Assembly (NCBI GenBank): GCA_963281255.1
Contig: OY725500.1
Span: 2,170,001-2,234,000 of the forward strand
From: Aphrocallistes beatrix
Taxonomy: Eukaryota > Porifera > Hexactinellida > Sceptrulophora > Aphrocallistidae
DNA length: 64,000 nucleotides
Direction: 5' to 3'
The position numbers and the translations under genes are program-made. This document shows positions 23,098-34,693 of this stretch, in pieces (the stretch's first letter is position 1; every line of letters begins with the position of its first letter). The notes beneath the pieces were generated by a model. The model saw nothing but the letters and a program-made list of their open reading frames with translations, did no database searches and was not told where the DNA came from.

Positions 23098-23543
23098 TAG
23101 TCGCGCAAGGTAAGCTTCACCAAGTGCGGATTGTAATGGGATTATTCCGATTTAGGGATAAAATTGCAAAAAGAGTGCTTCTGATATATGCAATGGGTCT
23201 AACAACCTTGTATTGAGATATTTGGGTATGGTTTTATATCAGCTAATAATTCATTTGATGTGCTAAAATCTACTGGTTCGGATATATTGGTGAAATCAGT
23301 TGGGACCAGCCTTCGTATTTGCAATTATTAATGGCCCCAACTGGTTTCACCAATATCTCTTAACCGGTGGATTTTAGCCCATCAAAATGTATTATTGGTT
23401 GATATAAAACAACACACAAATATCTCAATACAAGGTTGTTATATCCATTGCTCATATCAGAAGTACTCTTTTTGCAATTTTATCCCTAAACCGGAAAATC
23501 CGATTATAAATCGGCACTAGGAGAAGCCTACCTTGCGCGACTA
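23098..23543. repeat. Foldback MITE, 446 bp
   Basis: Long palindrome with ends TAGTCGCGCAAGGTAAGCTT and ..CTACCTTGCGCGACTA. The arms of about 200 bp can pair over nearly their whole length, including AACAACCTTGTATTGAGATA and its complement. Noncoding. Confidence 0.85.
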
Positions 23544-23680
23544 ATAAATAATCTCCAAATTGCTTGATTTTTTTATGGTGAACATTTGGTGATAAGTAAA
23601 CTATTTAAAGGGTCCAAAGATTCAAACTTTTTAATTTTTTGACACACTCTAGAAGTATATATATATATATATATATATAT

Positions 23681-24078
23681 GTAACAAATTGATTTAAGAA
23701 ACTGTCAGGAACAGAGAGCTTTTTGGTTATCATGGCTCCACTAAGTTCTGACCTCAAATGAAAATGTCGACTCATCATGGAGTTATCACGTCACCTTTTA
23801 TTATTATAAATTTCAGTTTGTCGACTATAGCTCAGCCATTTGAAGTGATAGAAGGCTGAAATATTTTTAGAATGTATATATTAATATTCTTCACATATGA
23901 TACAACAATCATCCCAAATGATAGCTCATGACTCTGTGATGACGTCATCATAACGCATCAAATATTTGAAAATTTGGTGATTTTTAAGTGTTATCTATTA
24001 TAACAGAAAAACAGACGCATTTAGAGAGGATATCTACCTTATCAATAATCAAATGTGAGCCTATGCGAAGCGCGCTTG
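23681..24078 (+). repeat. Family-A unit, diverged
   Basis: GTAACAAATTGATTTAAGAA through GCGAAGCGCGCTTG. The GC cap has lost its first two hairpins. Confidence 0.85.
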
Positions 24079-24439
24079 CTAATACCACATCCATATGTGT
24101 GTGCGTACAGATCATGTTCGCTGCAAAAGGTATTTCACTACTCAAAGACAGAGATAGAGGGCATACCTGTTTTTTATGTATGAAGAAATCTTAAATGCTC
24201 TCCATAAAACCTGAATGACATCCAATATACATTCTAATAAATAGATGCAATCGTTTGGAATCTATTCTACGTTGGACTTTATTGGCTTTGAAAACTACAG
24301 GTAGCTCAGATTAAAGGAATACCATTCTTGTAGATTGCTTCCGTCACTGCTTTAGTACACACTTTTATGCTCCATGTTGTTAGCTTTTGCATAATATTGA
24401 ACCAGTTCTAACTGTTCAGTAGTATTCAGGAATGGCATT

Positions 24440-25040
24440 TCGTGTGTTCAGTGTATGAGCGCATTGCCCTTTTACCTGAAGGAATTTGTCAAGTACTGCC
24501 AAGTTGTGTTTATGATGTCGGATTCAAGATTTGAACATCCATAAGACTTCTCAAATTCGGTGATTATCCTTGTAACTTTTGATCCAGCGTCATTCAACGT
24601 CGGAGGGCAACTATGCTTCATGTGAAGCCAACAGTACCACCATCATCTTTATGATCTCACTCTCCTGCTCATGATTATGATCAAAGGTCATCATTGAGGA
24701 TGTATGCTAGATTTTCTTCACAACAAATCCCTGCCTTGACTATTTGGACACTCTGAATGTCTTGACTCTAAACTGAGCATATTCCAGTTATGACCTGAAA
24801 CCATCTGGTAATAATTACTGTAGTGTAGTGCAAAGAACCAAATAACCAGTTGATCTCGTGTGTGTGTGTGTGGGACAAAGTTTCCACTTTGCAGCGATTT
24901 CATGTATTTCAGTACCAAGAGTTCTATTCCTAACCACCTGTATGAATGTTGGAACGCTTTAGCAAATCAAATGTTCAGCTGTTTCACACATCTATGCAAT
25001 TTGGTGCATACAGATCTTTACAGGGTATAGGTATTGGCTG
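24440..25040 (-). pseudogene. Fragment of an uncharacterised repeat-borne invertebrate protein
   Basis: Minus-strand frames give VLKYMKSLQSGNFVPHTHTR, ALHYSNYYQMVSGHNW, NMLSLESRHSE, then in another frame DHNHEQESEI, DGGTVGFT and KVTRIITEFEKSYGCSN. I recognise this order (long LKYMKSL helix, ALDHxNYxRW-like block, DHxHEQ, GGxVGLT, EFE). It belongs to a protein seen many times in invertebrate genomes, of unknown function and probably spread by mobile DNA. Here it is short and broken. Recognition is from memory and modest. 24079-24439 and 25041-25521 hold nothing clear. Confidence 0.45.
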
Positions 25041-25521
25041 GCTGTTTGTGCCATTATAATAATCTCTGAAGGTCACGGACACTTTTATGGAGTAAATTGT
25101 GAGATTAATCCCGGTTAAACCGCTTTTTAAACTTCGAGAATACTATATGTTAGAAAGTTGTGTTGGAGATTGTAGTGCTGTATGAAGATTACATTGCTGC
25201 GTAAACTCGGATTGTGATTAAAATAGTATACACAGAACTGAAATTTGCAACACTCTATCAAGGAAATACAGAGTCCGTGCTTTTGGAGCTCACCAATTAA
25301 TTGCATGTCTATAGTGTTGCAGCGTGAAAAATAAGGCAAAGATAAATTGCAAAAAAGACTTTCTTTATTACATTACAGAGTTAAATATCAAGAGATACCA
25401 ATGCTATTGAGGCATTGTTTCCTCCTTGGGGAGCTTTGTACTATCTATTACGTCATTCTACTATCATGTCTACGAGGACCAGGATATTGTATAGAAAGTT
25501 TCTCTCTTGCATTTCATTTCC

Positions 25522-25995
25522 AACAAGCGCGCTTCGCTTCCATGAGCTGCGCGCGAGGCTGACGGAAATTTTGTGTCTGCTGGAGGCCTGGAACACTTTG
25601 ATTGATTATAAGGGGGATAACATCTTTAAATACATTTGTCAAACTGTTATAATCGATATCGCACGAAAAATCACCAAATTTGTTAATTTTTAAATTTTAG
25701 AAGCGTAATGATAACGTCATAACAGAGTGATGAGTCAGACTTTAGTGATGATAGTTGCATAATGTGTGAAGTATATTGATATACACAATGCATCAAAATT
25801 TCAGCTTTCTATCACCTAAAATGGCAGAGTTATAGTCGAAAAACAGAAATTTCCAATTATAAAAAATGTGAAAATGACATCATAATTCCATGATGAGTAG
25901 AAATTTTCGTCTGAGGTCAGAACTTAGTGGAGCCATAGCCAGAAGACCCTCACATGCTAAAAATCAGCTTTCTGTGCATGGCAGTTTCTTCGTCG
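25522..25995 (-). repeat. Family-A unit, inverted
   Basis: Begins with the cap CAAGCGCGCTTCGCTTCCAT and ends GCAGTTTCTTCGTCG. Contains GACGTCAT-type palindrome variants (ATAACGTCATAA; ATGACATCAT), both decayed. Confidence 0.88.
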
Positions 25996-26007
25996 TATAT
26001 ATATATA

Positions 26008-26483
26008 CAAGCGCGCTTCGCGGCTGGCGAACACTTCGCGTCCGCCGGAGGCTCCCTTCGGTCGCCTGGAATCACATTGGTTAATTATAAGGGAGATACA
26101 TCTCTAAATATGTCTATTCTACTGTGCTAATCGATATCACTCGAAAAATCACCAAATTTGTGAATTTAAAAATTTTTGATGCGTAATGATGACGTCATAA
26201 CAAAGTGATGAGTCATCATTTTTTTATGATAGTCGCATCATATGTGAGACATGTTAGTATACAGATTCTATTAAAATTTCAGCCTTCTATCTCCTATAAT
26301 GGCTGAGTTATGCCCGAATAACTGTGTTGCTTAACTTTTAAAAATGTGACAATGACGTCATAATTCCATGATGAGTCGACATTTTGCTCTGAGCTCAGAA
26401 CTTACTGGAGCCATAGCCAAAATACTCCCACATGCCAAAAATTAGCTTTCTATGACCGACAGTTTTTTCAATCAATCCGTTAC

Positions 26484-26485
<2 letters not shown>
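26008..26485 (-). repeat. Family-A unit, inverted, second of tandem pair
   Basis: CAAGCGCGCTTCGCGGCTGG to CAATCCGTTACAG. Both TGACGTCA palindromes intact. Confidence 0.9.
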
Positions 26486-26546
<61 letters not shown>

Positions 26547-26593
26547 AATATATATATACACATACACAATAATCGAGTTTTAATAGTAAGGAT
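26486..26593. repeat. (TA)n microsatellite and family-A end
   Basis: About 80 bp of TA repeats, then CAATAATCGAGTTTTAATAG and TAAGGAT: the outer end belonging to the inverted pair. 26600-26955 shows no recognisable feature. Confidence 0.85.
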
Positions 26594-26961
26594 ATATATA
26601 TATATATAATGTATGTATATTATATAACGAAGAAACTGTTTTTTATATGATTAAATGGAAACAAACCTCAACGATGGTAAGTACTATGAGTCATTATTTG
26701 TGTAACATTCCCAAGAAATCAGTTGATTTCTGATATTTGTGAAGTAGCAAGAAATTCAGATTTTCCATATGAAATGGCTTGAAATGTGGTGTTATGTCAG
26801 AAGACACAAAATGTTTTGAGGCGTATAATTCATGAAACAAGGACTCTTGTCTCAAAATCCGCAAAAAAACATCTTGATAGGGTAGTTTATCATATATACT
26901 TAATTTGACTTTGTATTAATTCAGGGATTATCCTTTTACTCGAACTTATTGAACACTCGGT

Positions 26962-27508
26962 ATCATTACTATTATAACACTCGATTAATATATATAATAG
27001 TATATGTATACGTATATCTAGAATATATAGTATATCTATAACGAATTTATTGAAGAAACTGCAAGGCGTAGAAAGCTGATTTTTGGCAAGTGGATTCTTT
27101 TGGCCATGGCTTTACTGAGGACTGCCTCAGAGGAAAATGCCGACACATCATGGAATTATGACATCATTGTGACCTTTTTTATAATTATAAATTTCTATTT
27201 TTAACTACAACGATAGAAGGCTGAAATTTTAAGAGAATCTGTAAATTAATATACTTCACAAATGATGCAACTATTGTCATAAAATGATGACTCATCACTC
27301 TGTTATGACGTTATCATTACGCTTCAAAATTTGAAAAATTGACAAATTTGGTGATTTTTGTGTTATCGATTATAACCATAGGACAGACGTATTTAGATTT
27401 GTTATCTCCCTTATAAATAATCGATGTTACCCCAAGCACACGAAGAGCACCTCTGGCGGATCAAAGTGTCCGCTAGCCGCTCAGCACAAGCAAGTGAAGT
27501 GCACTTGT
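26962..27508 (+). repeat. Family-A copy with left end
   Basis: Diverged left end (ATCATTACTATTATAACACT), TA-rich spacer, unit from CTATAACGAATTTATTGAAG to the cap. It is followed directly by a family-B unit. Confidence 0.85.
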
Positions 27509-27549
27509 ATATACGTTATATATATATATATATATACAAGTATATATCT

Positions 27550-28330
27550 TATATATTAAAATGCTAGGATTTTTTTTGTTTGTTTTGTTTGTCCGAATTG
27601 ATTGAAGAATTGGGAAGTCATAGAGATGTGAAAATTGGCATGTAGTAGGTGTCAAATTATATGACTACGATTAAGTTCTAAGATCTAAGCGAAATTTTCA
27701 CATCTCTGCAAAAAAAATGGAAAACAATTTTTAACACCTTTTCTATACAAAATAAATGATTACACTATCACAATAGAAATCATTGTACAAGTACGACACT
27801 ACAATAGATCGTCATTGTTGTTAATACTTCAAAGCCACAACTTATGTTTGATATCTTAAATATATTATAGTGTATGGCAATAAAAATGATTATCTGCATA
27901 TTTTCACACCTTTATATATGTACATATTTTCACACCATTTGATGAATTTCGAAAATAATGCTCGACACTAGCTTCCAACGGGTGACATGGGGTTTTCAGG
28001 GGTGTAGATTTCGAATATCATATTTTCGAGTAAATTTAATGATCAATTAGTTTACTTTTGTTAACAATAGATACATAAAGTAAACAACTTACAAAAATGG
28101 TTAGAGACTTACTTTCAACGGTTGACATGGGGTTTTAGCGCTGTAGATTTTGAATATTATATTTTCGGATCCATATGAGAAATTATTCGTTGACCTTTCT
28201 TTACAATATTTATATAAAGGAAAAAATTCTCAAAATATGTTAGATTGAGTAACTCCAGGCGCTCGCAGGGCGACTCTGCGGACACGCAGTGTCCTCAAGC
28301 CACGCAGCGCAAGCAAGCGAAGCGTGCTTG
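27550..28330 (+). repeat. Family-B unit (sister of family A)
   Basis: Starts TATATTAAAATGCTAGG, then GTCCGAATTGATTGAAGAAT. It ends in the same GC-rich cap as family A (GCGCAAGCAAGCGAAGCGTG). The interior is different: AGGTGTGAAAA-type motifs and a doubled segment GGTGACATGGGGTTTTCAGG / GGTTGACATGGGGTTTTAGC. It shares the two end modules of family A but not the middle. Confidence 0.8.
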
Positions 28331-28626
28331 TATATATGTTATGGAGCAAAGTGTAAATTGGCCAAGATTTGTGAATCTTGGCTAAATCTTGGTTAAACGC
28401 AAATTTGGCTCAGCCAAACATCTGGCTGAGCCAAATTGTTGAGTTAACCTAAATTTGATGGGAGCACATTATGGGTCAATATAAATAGTACATTTATTTA
28501 ATATCTTATTGCGTAATGCGTTATGTGTGAGAGTAGTCAAGATGATGATTACCAGTTGAGAAAATCCAATATAAAACTCATTCATGTTAACAGTAATTAG
28601 CAATGCACAATAATTAATTAAAAATA

Positions 28627-29192
28627 CAGGGTGTAACAAAAGTCTTGGCCGGTTGTGAATCTAATTAGTATTCATTCTTTACGAATACCTTCTATCATAG
28701 TATCTAGAATAGTACTACACCACAATTAGTTACTACATAGATATGCAATTTAAATGGTTAGCTGATTTTAACTAGATCACACCTCTTTAGTACCTTCGAG
28801 TTTATTTTTCTGAACATCACTTTTTCCTGATGAGATTAATGTCAGCGATCTTGAAATTGAAGTCCGCTGTAAAGAAATTAATATGGTAGAAGGAGGCCTA
28901 ACACAAAAAGGAACTGCTGAAAAGCTTCAGCAAGTTTTAATCGAGTTTGGAACAAAGGATTTTAGTTGAGATCTCTGGGGAATTTTGTATGAACGATTGG
29001 ATGAAATGAGGATCGCAGATATAATTTCTAACCGTAAAAAGGTATGGACGAAGGTCCAACCTACCCTGCTTGAAAACAGGGTTGCTAATTTTTCCCTAAT
29101 AGGGTAAAATTAAGTAATTCGAGACAATACAAACAAAAAATATTATTGTTATATGCTATAATACAACCGGTCAAGACTTTTGTTACACCCTG
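28627..29192 (+). mobile_element. Tc1-like deletion derivative, 566 bp
   Basis: Ends CAGGGTGTAACAAAAGTCTT and complement, TA on both sides (28625-28626, 29193-29194). Same end type as the full Tc1 at 49313. A decayed transposase C-terminus is visible near 28980-29100 (ILYERLDEMRIADIISNRKK). Confidence 0.9.
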
Positions 29193-29224
29193 TATTAACA
29201 ATTCAACAAAGGTATGAGTCATTC

Positions 29225-29345
29225 GTACTAATTACTTGCTCTGTTACCAGGGACAGGGTGTAGTTCAGTTGTCACTTGCTCTGTTATGAGGGACAGGGTG
29301 TAATTCAGTAGTCACTTGCTCTGTTATAAGGGACAGAGTGTAGTT
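29225..29345 (+). repeat. ~41-bp tandem repeat, 3 copies
   Basis: Unit ACTTGCTCTGTTATGAGGGA plus CAGGGTGTAGTTCAGT, three adjacent copies with few differences. Lies in the subterminal part of the second Ginger. Confidence 0.85.
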
Positions 29346-29897
29346 CAAATATGTTCAATATACTAGGAATACTGTCAAACAATCTAAACTTGGACGTACT
29401 CCCTTTGAAGTGCACTTTAGGAGGACCCCCTGATCTATCTGTAGATTTGATGCTACCCCAAGAGTTGATAGACTCGCTCAATATGATGTAGATGACGCCC
29501 TACAGATGGGTAGCGAGATCATCGAATTCTCTACTCAAACTACCGAGGCTACAGCAGTTCCTGTCCCACGATCGAGCACGCCTACCCTCCTCCTCCCACT
29601 CTCTCGCATGACTCTATGTCAGCCGATGTGGCGATTCCTTCAGCCGATGTTCCTAACCAAGTGGATAGAGACCAACAGCCTCAGCCATGTTATTCTTATA
29701 GCCCAGAACCTTTCCACGGTACACCGAAGTTGAAGTTCCCTCCTCGCCTCTCTCTTCTACTGACGAGCTGGATGAAGCGATTCTTACGACTTGGAGGTTA
29801 GACCGCTTATTAGGACTGATATTACACCATCTGTTAACCTAGACGATATACTGTAGTACTAATCGCTGTATTGTAAGGTTAAATGTTCTTCATTTAA
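29345..29897 (+). repeat. Left arm of inverted duplication in Ginger 2
   Basis: Very similar, in reverse, to 30088-30626 (partner). It carries a copy of the integrase C-terminal coding segment on the plus strand (TPFEVHFRRTP-type, then GSEIIEFSTQTTEATAVPVP). A unique spacer of about 190 bp lies at 29898-30087. Low divergence between arms suggests the duplication is young. Confidence 0.85.
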
Positions 29898-30087
29898 TGT
29901 CTGCTATGTAAATGTTTCCAGTTTGATAGTGAATAGCTAGAATTCTGGGACTGTTAAAATCTCCTGGAGCTTTCTTGTCCGTAGATCTCTTACAGGCGTA
30001 ATCAATAGGAAGTCGTTTAGTTTTGTAATCAGGAACGACAGGCTTGACTCGAGGAAGGAAGGAGTGAGTGGGGGAAGTGTTGGGAAG

Positions 30088-30626
30088 GGAAATGAAGAAC
30101 ATTTAACCTTACAATACAGCGATTAGTACTACAGTATATCGTCTTGGTTAACAAATGATGTAATATCAGTCCTAATAAGCGGTCTAACCTCCAAGTCGTA
30201 AGAATCGCTTCATCCAGCTCGTCAGTAGAAGAGAGAGGCGAGGAGGGAACTTCAACTTCGGTGTACCGTGGAAAGGTTCTGGGCTATAAGAATAACATGG
30301 CTGAGGCTGTTGGTCTCTATCCACTTGGTTAGGAACATCGGCTGAAGGAATCGCCACATCCGGCCGACATAGAGTCATGCGAGAGAGTGGGAGGAGGAGG
30401 GTAGGCGTGCTCGATCGTGGGACAGGAACTGCTGTAGCCTCGGTAGTTTGAATAGGGAATTCGATGATCTCGCTACCCATCTGTAGGGCGTCATCTACAT
30501 CATATTGAGCGAGTCTATCAACTCTTGGGGTAGCATCAAATCTACAGATAGATCAGGGGGGTCCTCCTAAAGTGCACTTCAAAGGGAGTACGTCCAAGTG
30601 TAGATTGTTTGACAGTATTCTTAGTA
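30088..30626 (-). repeat. Right arm of inverted duplication in Ginger 2
   Basis: Contains the original C-terminal integrase coding segment, continuous (apart from a mariner insertion) with the integrase at 31788-32680. Confidence 0.85.
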
Positions 30627-31787
30627 CTACGGAAGTTCAATAAGTTCTGATCATTATGAGGTAACATTACTAGATTTACTAGTACCTTAATTCGCTCATA
30701 GAATATGTTTATTTTATCAATTACCTAAAAGCTAGTTTTATCTCATCTTGATACTTTATATACTTAATGATTTACACATAATTTTGTAAAACCTATTTTG
30801 CATACTGATCAATTATGGCGTCATCAAAGAAGAATTCTAATATTGAACAGAGATCATACGTTAATTAAGAATCGTAGTCTGCTCGGGAAATCTGAGCACG
30901 ATATACATGTTAACTTGGTGCAAGTCTAGGGTATGAAAGGTGCTCTATCTTATCCTGGAGTCAGACGATGGGCCCAGTGCTTTAGGGTAGGTAGAGAGTC
31001 TGTGAAAGATGACCCTTGGGCTGGAGCACCTGTTACGGCGGTTGTCCCCAAGTCAAAACTAAATCTATCAAAGGTTTGTGCTCGATGGGTCCCTCATTAC
31101 CTAACAAAGGCCCAAATGGCAACCAGGGTTAGATGTTCCCGAAAACATTCATTGTATAAAGGAGCTGACCCTCGCCGTTTATTTGATAGTGACTGGTGAT
31201 GAAACGTGGGTACAGTATAGCACTCCTCTATCTAAAGATCCAAAGTGATGTACTGTATATTCTTTGATGGATATGGCAAAGTTGCTCAGATAATAGTTCC
31301 AAAAGGACAAACCATTACAAGGAATTTCTATACTAACCAATGTCTTCGTGAAGTTGAACAACGACTATTTAAACGAAGACCTAGTACTAGAACAAAAGGG
31401 TTGAAATTAGTGCACAATAATGCCCGCCCTCACAAAACCAAGCAGGTCAAAGCCAAAATTGCAAGCATGGGAATGATTGAGCTTGAGCATCCACCCTACA
31501 GTCCAGACCTAGCTCCTTGTGACTTTTATTTATTCCCGAAGATAAAAGAATACCTTTATGGTCGTCATTTCGACACAAATGCAGGACTGGGTTCGGCGAT
31601 TTTCCAGTATCTAAACCTTATACCTCCTGAGGACTGTGAAAAAGTATTTGTACAATGATTAGAACGTTTACAACGCTGTATCGATAATCGTGGGAGTATT
31701 TTGAAAAAATAGAACATTAATTACTTGTTTATTGTGTATTTTAAATGTTTTACAGTGTACTGATCAGAACTTATTGAACGCCCGTAG
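30627..31787 (+). mobile_element. mariner element, 1161 bp
   Basis: Ends CTACGGAAGTTCAATAAGTT and ..AACTTATTGAACGCCCGTAG, TA at 30625-30626 and 31788-31789. Same family as 3987-7264. The inverted-duplication partner at 29345 shows the empty site, which confirms the borders. Confidence 0.94.
30933..31712 (+). pseudogene. mariner transposase, internally deleted and frameshifted
   Basis: Reads VRRWAQCFRVGRESVKDDPW, then KVCARWVPHYLTKAQMATRV. The first catalytic Asp, VTGDETWVQYS, is in a shifted frame at about 31190. A long open part at 31245-31658 follows with LVHNNARPH (second acid position is Asn rather than Asp) and SPDLAPCDFYLFPKIKEYL (third). The N-terminal HTH half is mostly missing. Stop at 31656, then ERLQRCIDNRGSILKK. 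Confidence 0.88.
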
Positions 31788-33193
31788 TATATTGAACATA
31801 TTTTAACTCACTAACCCATTGGTCCAGTGGCTTTTTCAATGATCTGAGGCGGGCAAAGAGCAGCTCGACATCCTGGTTGGCTCGTTCAATGCTTCCTTGA
31901 TCTGTGGATTTCCTAGGCCTTCCATGTACGAACCGTATGCTCTTCCACTCATTGCGCAGTGTCATATTCAGCATGTTATTAGTAAATTCACCTCCGTTAT
32001 CAGTTTGGAAGATGTGAGGTGCTCAATGTTTACAGAATATAGAGATCAGGTGTCCACACACCTCTACAGCTGACTTCGTTTTAAGCACTCTCAACACAAT
32101 AAACTTGCTAAAGCATGTCCTGGTAATTGAGGATGTATTTGTACCCGTTATCCTCCAGCACTCATAAATCTATCAGGTCAGACTGTGCACGCTGGCCAAC
32201 AGTTGGAGGAATGATTGGCTTGTGGACAATCCTTTTCGCAGTCACCTTCCCCTTCTTCTCCTGGTATATAGGGCAGAGTCGTCAAAATAATTCCAAGCGA
32301 GCGAGTAATGTGCAGTTTATTCTTCTCCAAATAGGCCCACATTCTAAACATCCCTGCATGACAGATCTTGTCGTGTGCTTTGCAGAGGGTCTCGTAAACA
32401 TCTTCCTTGGCAACTACTAATGCGCGCTCTCTCTCTCTTCCTCGAAACTCCCCACCCTTCGTATGCAGCTCCAAAATATCACCAAACCGACAGACGCTGT
32501 ACTTCTCAGCTGCTCGGAGGTAGAAGCTTTGCAAAAATCCTCAGAAGAAACTAACAAACTTATCATTTCTTCAATATCCCCCTGGGTTAAAGGCTGCTTA
32601 GATTTGGGGAGTTGATCTAACTCCTCATAAAATCTTCTGATGTTGGTGATGGCAAGTACACTCGGGCAGCTTTTCAACATTATATACTGCGAAAAACTAC
32701 TTCATACAATAGGCATAGTTAAATGAAACTAAAATTACATTCCTACAATTACATTATCCGTTGCCAAGTACTTACAGTTCTCAATATTTAGAATGTAGTT
32801 ATGGACATTCCAAACTCACTTGACTGATACTTAGTAATCGTTTGATTGTCAATTCTACACTAACTAGACTGTAGTTACGGACTCGAAAAATTCATTAGCT
32901 GATTACTTATTCAGAATCATTGTAGCCTTCTGTGAAAGTGAAACTACCATTCTATCTAATAATATATTTAAAGAGCTTATATTTGTTATATTTATTGTCA
33001 TAAATTAGTTTTATTAATAATAAATTGATTAATAACATTTAGAATTAAATCTACAATTTCTTGTCAACCCATAATGTATGATGCTCCCATCAAAATTAAC
33101 TCAACAATTTGGCTCAGCCAAAGTTGCGTTTAGCCAAGATTTAGCCAAGATTCACAAATCTTGGCCAATTTACACTTTGGTCCATGACATATA

Positions 33194-33720
33194 CAAACAT
33201 TAATCGAGTTTTAAAAGTAAGGATATATAGTATATGTAACGAAATGATTGAAGAAACTGCCAGGCACAGAAAGCTGATTTTTGGCATGTGAGAGCCTTTG
33301 GCTATGGCTCCACAAGTATTGACCTCAGACCAAAATGTTGATTAATCATGGAATTCTGACGTCATTGTCACCTTTTTATAATTAGAAATTTCAGTTTTTC
33401 GACTTTACTCAGTCATTTTAGGTCATAGAAGGCTGAAATTTTAAGAGAATGTGCAATTTAATATACCTCACATATGATGCAACTATCATCAAAAAATGAT
33501 GGTTCATCACTCTGTTATGATGTCATCATTACGCATCAAAATTTCAAAATTGACTAATTAGGTGATTTTTCGTGTGATAATTGATTATAGCAGAGGAAAG
33601 ACGTATTTAGAAATGTTATCTCTCTTAAAATTAATCAATGTTATCCCAGGCGCCCAAAGGCCGCCTCCAGTAGACACAAAGTGTCAGCCTGCCAAGTAGC
33701 GCAAGCAAGCGAATCGCGCT

Positions 33721-33757
<37 letters not shown>

Positions 33758-33781
33758 TAATTGAGTATCAATAGTAAGGAT
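33194..33781 (+). repeat. Family-A right end, unit, and second right end
   Basis: A right end (ATTAATCGAGTTTTAAAAGT) lies immediately after the Ginger. A full unit (33236-33722) and a TA run follow, then another right end (CATTAATTGAGTATCAATAG). Confidence 0.88.
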
Positions 33782-34199
33782 AAACTATAAAGATTGGCTA
33801 TTATCCAGAAAATATTCGCGAACAATGGATGCAGCTTTCGCAAGATGTATGCTAAATGTGAAATCCTAGTATCTGCTCACGTTCCATCATTTTTCCAATC
33901 CTACTACAAATAAGAGTTTCTATTCTCACTAGAATAGAAACGTATTTCAATTTTTACCCCAACACTGTTAATTAACTTAATTAATCGAAAATGAAACCCT
34001 AAGTGTCTCCAATTTCGATTTTTAAGTTAGAGTTAGAGTTATAAAATATATTTTATAAAATTAAGTTAAAAAGAGTTAAAATTTAGAAACTAAAAGTTAA
34101 AGTTAAAGTTTATAGATTTATATACCCCCGAATCCATGCTAATATGTTCTCAGGGGGTTTACAATCTGGATGAGGTGTCAAACCTACTGATAGTTGCTG
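33782..34199. other. No recognisable feature
   Basis: AT-rich with a short iterated AAAGTTAAAGTT stretch (about 34085-34110). No ORF. Confidence 0.5.
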
Positions 34200-34481
34200 A
34201 TTGTGATGTATGCGGCATGTGTGTATGCATATGATAGAGTGTTATAGAGAAAAACTCAGCTAACAGTAGGCAAGAAAGATAGCACCCTGACCTAACTTTA
34301 CTTTTAAACGAGATAACATCCCTAGTGCTTTCAGCTCACTAAGGTTCTGCAAGAGTGTAGGCTCAGATTACATTACCGAAGCAATGTAATTGAGAGTAAA
34401 TGCAAATGACTAGAGCGAGGTTAGAACCCGCGACCTAAGTCTTGGTATTCAAACGCCCTAACCACTGCACCACCCAAGCAG
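34200..34481 (-). repeat. tRNA-derived SINE
   Basis: Minus strand starts GCTTGGGTGGTGCAGTGGTT (box A TGGTGCAGTGG at 34462-34472), with box B GGTTCTAACC at 34419-34428, spaced as in a tRNA. The acceptor stem does not pair, so this is not a working tRNA gene. The body continues to a segment GTGAGCTGAAAGCACTAGGG and GTTATCTCGTTTAAAAGTAA. The 3' end is not certain. It is a Pol III-type retroposon. Confidence 0.75.
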
Positions 34482-34693
34482 ATAAGAAACTATATGTAGT
34501 TTCCCAACTGGAATTATTCAAGTTAATATACCGAATCTCACGGAATAAATGTGGGGTGAATATTTTGGAAAATTTTTAAAACATTGAGAATAAATAATTT
34601 AATTGAAATATTCTACAATGACTAATTAAATGCGCAGATTTCGAATTTGAAATTAGATTAAATAATGAAGGTACACATACTTTTACCCTAGTA

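Larger units (their letters stand above)
30184..32680 (-). pseudogene. Ginger-like integrase/transposase, broken by a mariner
   Basis: Minus strand. The N-terminal part is FYEELDQLPKSKQPLTQGDI. A zinc region includes EDVYETLCKAHDKICHAGMF and a Cys pair after TLPY (frame-shifted). The first acid region is near 32165 (QSDLIDL), the second at about 31985-32008 (TDNGGEF), and the catalytic Glu lies in HGRPRKSTDQGSIERANQD (about 31880). After the mariner (30627-31787) the C-terminal GRTPFEVHFRRTP-type region and a Pro/Thr-rich tail follow. HGRPR..QGSxERxNxD is typical of KRBA2/Ginger integrases. At least three frame breaks. Confidence 0.8.
28337..33189 (-). mobile_element. Second Ginger-like transposon, 4.85 kb
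   Basis: Ends TGTTATGGAGCAAAGTGTAA and complement (..TTTGGTCCATGACA), flanked by TATA at 28333-28336 and 33190-33193. Terminal repeats extend about 150 bp and contain palindromic GGCTGAGCCAAA-type motifs. It encodes a gypsy-like integrase on the minus strand. It sits between the cap of a family-B unit and a family-A right end. It contains a Tc1 MITE, a mariner and an internal inverted duplication. TGT..ACA ends with a 4-bp duplication agree with Ginger; the TATA duplication in TA-rich DNA is weaker evidence. Confidence 0.7.

Noticed and set aside
34414..34481. A tRNA gene
   Set aside because: Boxes A and B are present but the acceptor stem does not pair and a SINE body follows.
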